From assembly GCA_025355935.1 (NCBI GenBank), contig JANXYS010000494.1, positions 1 to 5,984 of the forward strand: DNA of 5,984 nt. Reading direction: 5' to 3'. The position numbers were made by a program, and so were the translations under genes. The notes beneath the pieces were generated by a model. That model saw nothing but the letters and a program-made list of their open reading frames with translations, made no database searches and was not told where the DNA came from. Below, piece after piece: positions 1 through 5,417 of this stretch. Position 1 is the first letter of the stretch, and each line of letters opens with the position of its first letter. This DNA is from Chitinophagales bacterium. Lineage in GTDB: Bacteria; Bacteroidota; Bacteroidia; Chitinophagales; Chitinophagaceae.

Positions 1-1833
1 AGTTATCGGGGCCTTGAAATCTGGCGAAACGCTTTGTACATTTTTGCGGGAGGAGGGTGGTACCTTTTGTTCAGTATTACTCTTTACAGCCTGAGGCCTT
101 ACAAAATTGTGCAACAAATCCTTGGAGATTTTATAATCGGGATCGGTGAATATTTTCGAACCCGAAGTCATTTTTACAAACATGATCCGGCTTATGAAAA
201 AACGTACCAGCTTCTTTTACAGCAACAGGTGAATGTACTCAGCCAACAAAGCCTGCTTAGCGAAATTCTTTTTAAAACCCGCACTATTTTAAAAGAAACG
301 ACTCATACTGGCCGGATTTTACTAAAAATATATGTTGATGCTGCGGAACTTTTCGAAAGTATTATGACTGCCTTCCAGGACTACCGGGTGCTTCATGAGC
401 AATTTGACAACACAGGCATCCTCGAGGAAATTCAACAACAGATCGTTCGCCTTGCCGACGAATTAGAACTGATCGGACTCGCTATCAAGAGCAATGATCG
501 ATCAATAGCTACAGGTAGAAATCAGTTGGCTTACCGTGAAATAAAGCTCAAATTCGAGGCACTGCGATTGAGCTATATGACCGATTCGAATGTGGATGAT
601 TTTGTGAGCCTGGGAAGAATATTTAATAACCTCCAACATCTTACAGATAAGATCAATGGGCTGCATCATTACACCAGCTACGATAAAAAAATAAAAAAAG
701 TATCATCACAAGAAATCGATCTGACAAGTTATGCTGCCGTACAAGACATTAGGCCTATGATTTTCCTGAATAATCTAAATTTTAAATCCAATATTTTCCG
801 ACACGCACTGCGCGTCGCGTTCGCACTTGTTATCGGGTATATAATATCGATGATATTTTCAATAGGTCACAGCTATTGGATATTGCTTACTATCGTCGTA
901 ATATTAAAACCTGCTTACAGTCTTACGAAAAAAAGAAATTCAGACCGTTTAATCGGAACTTTTTTTGGAATACTAACAGGAGTGCTCGTTCTATTTCTAT
1001 TTAAAGACAAAACGATTTTACTGGTAATCCTGATTTTTTTTATGGCCAGTTCGTATGCATTCATCAGGACTAATTATTTTATCAGCGTGTTAATGATGAC
1101 TCCATACCTCGTTATCTTTTTTCATATGCTTCATCCGCAATCGATACAGGCAATTTTAGTTGACCGGCTGCTGGATACTACAATCGGTTCCGCGATTGCA
1201 TTTCTAACCAGCCTCTTCCTGGTTCCCGTATGGGAGCATCAAAATATACGAATGAATATGATTAATTTGGTGAAAGCCTGTCGTGTTTATTACATATCGC
1301 TCGCCACGGTTTTTAGTCATGATGAACAAGTATCACAGCAGCAGGCGAGGATTTATCGGCGGGACGTTTTAACGGAGCTGGCCAATGTTTCGGACGCATT
1401 TACCAGGATGCTTTCGGAGCCCAAACGGTTCCAAAAGGGGGTAGAGACCATACATCAATTTGTGGTGTTAAGTCATATTCTTACTTCGCATTTTGCATCC
1501 CTGTCTTACTTTTTAAATACACGGCAAAGTAAGTTCCGGCATTCAGACCTTGATGAAGTAATTCACGAAACCGACCTGAATTTCTCTAACAGCATTCATT
1601 ACCTCGCCGCTAATTCAAAAGAGCCTGTAGTTATTAATTATGCGGTCCTTGAAAATATCAATTATTATGTAGAACAATTGCTGTTGCGTCGCAGGGAAGA
1701 AGTACAGCACGGTGAACTTGAGACCGAAACCAGGAAAATGCTAATTAGTTCTAAATCTGTGATCGATCAGTTCAACCATATTTTCACGGTTTCGGCAGAC
1801 CTTACCCGATGTGCTTCTGAATTAAATAAATAA
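1..1833 (+). CDS. FUSC/YccS-family inner-membrane protein, 5' end missing
   Basis: Frame 1 is open from the first base to a TAA at 1831-1833, giving 610 visible residues. The TTG at 34 is only an internal codon, because the 11 codons before it (S-Y-R-G-L-E-I-W-R-N-A) continue the same protein, so the true start lies before the window. What is visible matches the YccS/YhfK layout. First comes the end of an N-terminal membrane domain (W-Y-L-L-F-S-I near residues 20-26, followed by the arginine of LRPYK). Next is a long soluble, helical, Glu/Gln-rich stretch to about residue 260. A second membrane domain follows at about 266-412, containing GHSYWILLTIVVILKP and, after it, the charged RNSDRLIGTFFG, typical of the FUSC_2 domain. 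A soluble helical tail ends the protein. E. coli YccS is about 717 residues, so roughly the first 100-150 are lost here. The family is related to aromatic-acid exporters such as AaeB, but the substrate cannot be read from the sequence. It is convergent with the next gene, with one base between stops. Confidence 0.88.
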   Translation, partial: SYRGLEIWRNALYIFAGGGWYLLFSITLYSLRPYKIVQQILGDFIIGIGEYFRTRSHFYKHDPAYEKTYQLLLQQQVNVLSQQSLLSEILFKTRTILKETTHTGRILLKIYVDAAELFESIMTAFQDYRVLHEQFDNTGILEEIQQQIVRLADELELIGLAIKSNDRSIATGRNQLAYREIKLKFEALRLSYMTDSNVDDFVSLGRIFNNLQHLTDKINGLHHYTSYDKKIKKVSSQEIDLTSYAAVQDIRPMIFLNNLNFKSNIFRHALRVAFALVIGYIISMIFSIGHSYWILLTIVVILKPAYSLTKKRNSDRLIGTFFGILTGVLVLFLFKDKTILLVILIFFMASSYAFIRTNYFISVLMMTPYLVIFFHMLHPQSIQAILVDRLLDTTIGSAIAFLTSLFLVPVWEHQNIRMNMINLVKACRVYYISLATVFSHDEQVSQQQARIYRRDVLTELANVSDAFTRMLSEPKRFQKGVETIHQFVVLSHILTSHFASLSYFLNTRQSKFRHSDLDEVIHETDLNFSNSIHYLAANSKEPVVINYAVLENINYYVEQLLLRRREEVQHGELETETRKMLISSKSVIDQFNHIFTVSADLTRCASELNK

Positions 1834-1834
1834 A

Positions 1835-2407
1835 TTAATTATCGTACTTCTCCTTATCATCTTTTTTACTGTGAAGATTGAGCCTCACTTCCCATTCCAT
1901 GAAATTATTCACCAGTTCTACTTCGGCTACAAAATTCTTGTAAAGTCTATTATCAATGGTGGTTCGCAGAAGGCTTGATGCAAAACGAAGTGATTCGGAT
2001 GGCTCCTCCATGACTCCAACAAAATCGGCAGAAGCCTCATTCATCTTTAGCCGGGTTTTATAAACAAGCCTGTATGTATTACGATAAATTTTAGCAGCCT
2101 CTTTATAGTCTTCTCCTTTGTACATCACTGCCTGCAGGCTTGCTGTAGTATCCTGCCTGGAGTGAAACCTGTAGATAAAGCATTCAAGCGCTCCCGGAAT
2201 GGAACTGGTAGAATTGTAAATGTCAACATCATCCTGGTTACTGACAACATCACCCTGAATATGATAATAGTTGCTATTAAAGTTCAACACGATATTGTTT
2301 ATGGAATCACTAAACGCAGGGGAAGGCAACAGCGATTTATAGAACTGAGCTATTGCAGCATTTGCAAATACAAAGATTATAATTATGCAAAAGACAATTT
2401 TTCTCAT
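1835..2407 (-). CDS. Small secreted protein of unknown function
   Basis: This 190-residue protein starts at the ATG complementary to 2405-2407 and ends at a TAA at 1837-1835. Residues 1-20 form a classical Sec signal peptide: MRK, then a hydrophobic core (VFCIIIIFVF), then ANAAIA before Q21, a good signal peptidase I site. The cysteine at position 7 is in the hydrophobic core and is not a lipobox. The mature part of about 170 residues has no membrane segment, one cysteine (C76), an aromatic-rich middle and a strongly charged tail (KKDDKEK). I recognise no domain. The coding strand is supported by the signal peptide and by the almost abutting stop of the convergent FUSC gene. It probably acts in the periplasm or is exported. 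A 9-bp inverted repeat touches its start codon. No clear Shine-Dalgarno sequence precedes the ATG, as is usual in Bacteroidota. Confidence 0.8.
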   Translation of the reverse strand: MRKIVFCIIIIFVFANAAIAQFYKSLLPSPAFSDSINNIVLNFNSNYYHIQGDVVSNQDDVDIYNSTSSIPGALECFIYRFHSRQDTTASLQAVMYKGEDYKEAAKIYRNTYRLVYKTRLKMNEASADFVGVMEEPSESLRFASSLLRTTIDNRLYKNFVAEVELVNNFMEWEVRLNLHSKKDDKEKYDN

Positions 2408-2408
2408 G

Positions 2409-2440
2409 GTAATATTGGATTGGTTTCAGTACAATATTAC
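2409..2440 (-). repeat. 9-bp perfect inverted repeat adjoining the start codon of the secreted-protein gene
   Basis: GTAATATTG at 2409-2417 and CAATATTAC at 2432-2440 are exact reverse complements separated by 14 bases. Read on the minus strand, the second arm ends one base before the ATG at 2407. The repeat could be an operator half-site pair. If transcription starts upstream of it, it could instead be a hairpin that covers the ribosome entry site. On the minus strand the upstream arm also contains TAATATTG at part of the site, which matches the Bacteroidota -7 element TAnnTTTG at five of six fixed positions. I do not see a well-spaced -33 element, so the promoter reading is weak. The repeat itself is certain; its role is inferred. 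Confidence 0.5.
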
Positions 2441-2497
2441 GAAAGAGATATCATTGGTAAATCAATTCAGCGAATCAATATTATGACTTCTATAAGC

Positions 2498-2576
2498 GTA
2501 GAAATACCTCGTAGATTGTCGATAGAAAATAAACTACAAATAATTAAGCCCGTAATCTACAAAGGGGTATTTTTAT
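2498..2576. repeat. Long imperfect inverted repeat with embedded CGTAGA direct repeat
   Basis: The left arm at 2502-2517 (AAATACCTCGTAGATT) pairs along its whole 16 bases with the right arm at 2554-2572, which reads AATCTAC, then an unpaired AAA, then GGGGTATTT. One pair is a G-T wobble. Pairing continues weakly outward to 2498 and 2576. The loop of 36 bases (2518-2553) is A-rich. The left arm also carries CGTAGA twice, at 2497-2502 and 2510-2515, thirteen bases apart. The plus-strand right arm is followed by a short T-rich stretch. It could be a transcription-factor site with paired half-sites, a structured RNA leader, or an inefficient terminator. I cannot choose between these from the sequence. 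Confidence 0.5.
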
Positions 2577-2675
2577 TAGTCGTTTATTTGTATTGTAATT
2601 GTTCGATATCCTCTTTAAAAGCCGCTGATAACCTAAAAGAAAAACCATTAGTAGTAACCCCCCCCTTTTACTATG

Positions 2676-2703
2676 AAAAACCTTCTCTAAAGAAGGTTTT
2701 TTT
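2676..2703 (+). terminator. Rho-independent terminator, possibly bidirectional
   Basis: Stem CCTTCT (2681-2686) pairs exactly with AGAAGG (2691-2696) around a four-base loop CTAA. Five A before the stem pair with the T run after it, which is seven T long (2697-2703). This is the standard form of an intrinsic terminator, and the A tract makes it symmetric enough to work on either strand. It sits only 35 bases before the first possible start of the next gene, and the nearest plus-strand gene upstream is FUSC, which ends at 1833. It therefore ends either an unannotated small transcript on the plus strand or antisense or read-through transcription arriving from the right on the minus strand. Confidence 0.75.
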
Positions 2704-2738
2704 ATGCCCTGTTGTCCTGATTTCGTGTTTGATCTAAA

Positions 2739-3227
2739 ATGACTTATTTTTCAAAAATGAAAACAGCTACAGTTAAACAAGTTAAAGATGAGCTTGAAAA
2801 TCTTTCGCAACCCGAACTTGTTAAACTCTGCCTGCGTCTGGTAAAATTTAAAAAAGAAACCAAAGAGCTAGCCACTTATTTACTATTTCATGATGAAAAT
2901 GAAGAGCTATATGTTGCTGGCGTGGAAGAAATACTTCTTGAACTATTTGGAGAAGTAAATACCAGGAACCTGTACATAGCTAAAAAGAATCTTCGTAAGA
3001 TCATCCGAACTGTTAACCGATATATTAAATATAGCGATGAGGCAACTACTGAAATTGATTTGCTCATTTTTGTATGCCTGCAAATAAGGAAGCTGAATAT
3101 CGATATGAAAAAAAGTGCTCAGATTAATAACCTCTATCTTTCGCAGCTCAAAAAAATAAAAAGTCGCATTTTAGGCCTTCACGAAGACCTTCAATACGAC
3201 TATGAAAAAAAGGTATCCGATTTTTAA
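2739..3227 (+). CDS. Orphan helical protein, Bacteroidota-type, function unknown
   Basis: The open frame encodes 162 residues from the ATG at 2739, or 156 from the in-frame ATG at 2757. I favour 2757, because the protein then starts MKTATVKQ and the six residues before it look like translated leader. The product is soluble, rich in Leu, Lys and Glu, and should be almost entirely helical. It has a leucine-patterned segment at residues 22-50 (counted from 2739) and a basic patch KKNLRKIIRTVNRYIKY at about 82-98. It ends with L-H-E-D-L-Q-Y-D-Y. No signal peptide, membrane span, metal site or known DNA-binding motif is visible. I recall similar unnamed proteins in Chitinophagaceae genomes but cannot attach a function. 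The codon-like composition and tight packing (its TAA directly abuts the stop of the convergent msrA) support a real gene. Confidence 0.78.
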   Translation: MTYFSKMKTATVKQVKDELENLSQPELVKLCLRLVKFKKETKELATYLLFHDENEELYVAGVEEILLELFGEVNTRNLYIAKKNLRKIIRTVNRYIKYSDEATTEIDLLIFVCLQIRKLNIDMKKSAQINNLYLSQLKKIKSRILGLHEDLQYDYEKKVSDF

Positions 3228-3872
3228 TCAGGGCTTAAAATGTCCTTTATATTCCTTTTTAAATTCTTCGAAATCAGGGATTGATACGTTTTGTACATAG
3301 GGGTTACCGGGGTTACGACTTATATATTCCTGGTGGTAAGATTCTGCAGGAAAAAATTTGGTAAAAGGTACTACCTCGGTAACAATTTTGTTTCGGAATT
3401 TCTTAGAATCGGTTAGTTTTTTTATCTCTGCATTTATGATTCCCATTTCCTCGTTGTTTCGATAAAAAGCGATAGATCTGTATTCCGTACCCTGATCATT
3501 TCCCTGCCTGTTTAAAGTCGTGGGATCCTGGCTTGCAAAGAATGCTGCGACGAGTTCCTGGTAAGTAATCTTTGCAGGGTCATAAAACACCTGTACGGTT
3601 TCGGCATGACCCGTATTGCCGCTGGCAACTTTTTCGTAAGTTGGGTCGGTTGTTGACCCGCCCGCATACCCCGAGACGGCATCCCTAACGCCGACAAGGC
3701 TTTGAAATACGATCTCTGCATGCCAGAAACATCCTTCGGCAAAAGTAGCAACGGCCTCGTTCGCAACTGGCTTGCTACTGGTGGCCACTTTTACAATACC
3801 AGCCCGTTGTGGTTTTTGAGCACAGGAAGCAAGAAAAAATAACGTTGCAAAAGATAATAGTACGAGTTTCAT
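3228..3872 (-). CDS. msrA: Peptide-methionine (S)-S-oxide reductase MsrA, lipoprotein form
   Basis: MsrA reduces the S-epimer of methionine sulfoxide in proteins back to methionine. The 214-residue product begins with a lipoprotein signal (MKLVLLSFATLFFLASC, lipobox L-A-S-C, lipidated C17), so it should be membrane-anchored in the envelope. No acidic residues directly follow C17, which argues against the surface-export signal of Bacteroidota lipoproteins, so a periplasmic face is more likely. The catalytic motif GCFWHAE places the active cysteine at C48. Y79, E91 (in GHAETVQV), D126 and Y131 (in NDQGTEYRS) line up with the E. coli substrate-binding residues Y82, E94, D129 and Y134. Apart from C17 and C48 there is no other cysteine, so the resolving cysteines of most MsrA proteins are absent. 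No MsrB domain is fused. The A-rich leader (ATAAAAAAAACAA before the ATG) is typical of Bacteroidota. It is divergent from the Mur ligase gene. Confidence 0.96.
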   Translation of the reverse strand: MKLVLLSFATLFFLASCAQKPQRAGIVKVATSSKPVANEAVATFAEGCFWHAEIVFQSLVGVRDAVSGYAGGSTTDPTYEKVASGNTGHAETVQVFYDPAKITYQELVAAFFASQDPTTLNRQGNDQGTEYRSIAFYRNNEEMGIINAEIKKLTDSKKFRNKIVTEVVPFTKFFPAESYHQEYISRNPGNPYVQNVSIPDFEEFKKEYKGHFKP

Positions 3873-4008
3873 TTGTTTTTTTTATAAGAAACGTTTTAAC
3901 GATCATGTTAGTTTTCCACCACTGTTAATTTGAACCTAATAATCATTCGCTTTTGGAAGGAAGAAGTTACAGAAAATCAAACTATTTTAGCAGGATAAAT
4001 TGCGATAA
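3873..4008. promoter_or_regulatory. Divergent promoter region of msrA and the Mur ligase gene
   Basis: These 136 bases separate two genes transcribed away from each other, so both promoters must lie here or reach into the coding sequence. On the plus strand TATTTTAG at 3983-3990 resembles the Bacteroidota -7 element TAnnTTTG (one fixed base differs), and TTTG occurs at 3952-3955. The 27 bases between them are more than the usual spacing, so I do not call it as a firm promoter. No convincing pair is visible for msrA. A purine-rich GCAGGAT at 3990-3996 is about a dozen bases before the ligase ATG and is a weak candidate ribosome site. Confidence 0.35.
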
Positions 4009-5415
4009 ATGATTGAATTAGAGAGTGACGTTAAGCAGGTTTTTTTTGTTGGCATTGCCGGCACGGGTATGAGTGCTATCGCACAATACCTGCAGGGTAC
4101 GGGAAAGGAAGTGTCGGGGAGCGACCGATATTTTACGGAGGGCGAGTATAATGAAACGAAAGCGAAGCTTGAAGCCGCTGGCATAAAATGCTATTTCCAG
4201 GACGGGCGCGGAATCTCACCTCAAACAGATCTTGTAGTCGTTTCCACAGCTATTGAAGATACCGTGGTGGAGATTCAGAAGGCGAAATCACTGGAAATTC
4301 CTATTATGAAAAGGAGTGAATTGTTGGCCCTTATCGCCGCAAGTCGGAAAACAATAGCTGTCGGCGGTACTTCCGGAAAGAGTACTACCAGTGCGATGCT
4401 TTTCCAGGTATTGGAAAAAGCCGGGCTTTCACCGAGCATCATCAGCGGGGCCGGCCTAGTTAGCATCATAAAGGAATCCTTCCCAGCTGACCCCTCGGGC
4501 ATTGGCAAAATTGGAAACGCCAAAGTTGGTTCTGGTGAGTGGCTGATTATTGAAGCTGATGAAAGTGATGGGTCAATTGTTCAATACCATCCGGAAGTAG
4601 GATTGTTACTTAACATTGATAAAGATCACCAGGAGATTGATGAACTCCTGCAAATATTTGCTGTTTTTCGCGAAAACAGTAAAAGTCTTTTCGTAGTTAA
4701 CCAGTCTAATTCGTATGTGCGCGAACTTTCTGTGAGCCCTGCAAACGATTTTGCATTGTCTCTCGATTCCAATGCAGGGTATAAGGCCAGTGCATTTGTA
4801 CAGGATGGATTAAGTATTGCTTTTTTAATCAATGGCGTACAGTTCAGGATGAATACGGTTGGAAGACTAAATATGGAAAATGCAGTTGCTGCAGTGGCGG
4901 TCGCGAACCAGCTTGGGGTAACCCTAGAAACATGTGCAGCCGCATTAACGGATTACGAAGGAATTTATCGCAGGCACCAGGTGCTTGGTCAGAAAAATAA
5001 TATCTGGGTAATCGATGACTACGCCCATAACCCCGTGAAGTGTGCTAAAAGTATCGAGGCGTGCCAGCCTGTTTCAGGAAAGGTGATCGCATGGTTCCAG
5101 CCTCACGGGTACGGGCCTACGCGTTTTCTCCGCGACGATTTTGTGAAAGAAATAGCTGCTGTATTGCGGCCGCAGGATGAAGTATGGATGAGCGAAATAT
5201 TTTATGCAGGTGGTACCGCGGTAAAAGATATCTCCGCGGAAGACCTTATCAATGATATCAAGGCTCTTGGTAAACAGGCCTGGTTTGTTGCAGACCGGAA
5301 AGATTTTCTTGATACCGTCCGACCACACCTTTCAGATAATACAACCCTGCTTTTAATGGGCGCCCGTGATCCTTCGCTGGAGGGCTTTGGCAAAGAAATT
5401 TTCGAAAAGCTTTAG
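4009..5415 (+). CDS. MurC/Mpl-like Mur ligase family protein (UDP-N-acetylmuramate ligase type)
   Basis: The 468-residue protein has the three Mur-ligase domains. The N-terminal nucleotide-sugar domain (about 8-105) has the MurC-like VGIAGTGMSAIAQ and VSGSD. The central ATPase domain (about 115-300) has the P-loop GGTSGKSTT at 119-127, EADESDGS at 182-189 and NIDKDHQE at 202-209. The C-terminal domain (about 315-450) has RRHQVLG, DDYAHNP at 336-342, FQPHGYGPTR at 363-372 and a terminal GARDPSL at 451-457. EADESD and FQPH point to the MurC branch, which joins an amino acid or peptide to UDP-MurNAc using ATP in the cytoplasm. Several motifs differ from textbook MurC: GTSGKST for GTHGKTT, AHNP for GHHP, and GARDP for GAGDI. 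It lies outside a division/cell-wall cluster, next to hutI, so I infer a paralogue, perhaps for cell-wall recycling, rather than the essential MurC. The exact substrate is undetermined. Bases 5214-5318 recur inverted at the window end. Confidence 0.85.
   Translation: MIELESDVKQVFFVGIAGTGMSAIAQYLQGTGKEVSGSDRYFTEGEYNETKAKLEAAGIKCYFQDGRGISPQTDLVVVSTAIEDTVVEIQKAKSLEIPIMKRSELLALIAASRKTIAVGGTSGKSTTSAMLFQVLEKAGLSPSIISGAGLVSIIKESFPADPSGIGKIGNAKVGSGEWLIIEADESDGSIVQYHPEVGLLLNIDKDHQEIDELLQIFAVFRENSKSLFVVNQSNSYVRELSVSPANDFALSLDSNAGYKASAFVQDGLSIAFLINGVQFRMNTVGRLNMENAVAAVAVANQLGVTLETCAAALTDYEGIYRRHQVLGQKNNIWVIDDYAHNPVKCAKSIEACQPVSGKVIAWFQPHGYGPTRFLRDDFVKEIAAVLRPQDEVWMSEIFYAGGTAVKDISAEDLINDIKALGKQAWFVADRKDFLDTVRPHLSDNTTLLLMGARDPSLEGFGKEIFEKL
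5214..5318 (+). repeat. Source copy of a 105-bp exact inverted duplication (within the Mur ligase gene)
   Basis: This stretch codes for ligase residues of about 402-437, so it is the authentic copy. Each base pairs with a base in 5880-5984 such that the two positions sum to 11198. I compared all 105 positions and found no mismatch. It begins at the perfect 10-base palindrome TACCGCGGTA (5214-5223). Confidence 0.97.
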
Positions 5416-5417
5416 CC

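Larger units (their letters stand above)
2408..2738. other. Intergenic region between divergent genes
   Basis: About 330 bases lie between the divergent secreted-protein gene and the orphan helical-protein gene. An open frame crosses this region on the plus strand, but it is antisense to the secreted protein at its start and has no recognisable protein character, so I read the region as non-coding. From left to right it holds an inverted repeat at 2409-2440, a long imperfect hairpin at 2498-2576, a weak -7-like TTTATTTG at 2583-2590, a run of eight C at 2658-2665 and an intrinsic terminator at 2676-2703. The region is AT-rich compared with the coding sequence to the right. It must contain the promoters of both flanking genes and may also encode a small RNA that ends at the terminator. 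Confidence 0.7.

Noticed and set aside
34..36. TTG at 34 as the start of the FUSC gene
   Set aside because: The frame is open to base 1, and the codons before it continue the expected family sequence. The gene is truncated by the window edge.
2162..2737. Plus-strand open frame of 191 codons
   Set aside because: Its first half is antisense to the secreted-protein gene, whose signal peptide is convincing. Its second half crosses the hairpin, the C run and the terminator, and the translation has no protein-like pattern.
3512..3766. Minus-strand open frame of 84 codons inside msrA
   Set aside because: It is an alternative frame of msrA, which carries all the conserved MsrA residues.
4009..5415. 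Calling the ligase simply murC
   Set aside because: The domain plan fits, but the P-loop, the AHNP motif and the GARDP motif differ from canonical MurC, and the gene is not among other cell-wall or division genes, so I left the symbol empty.
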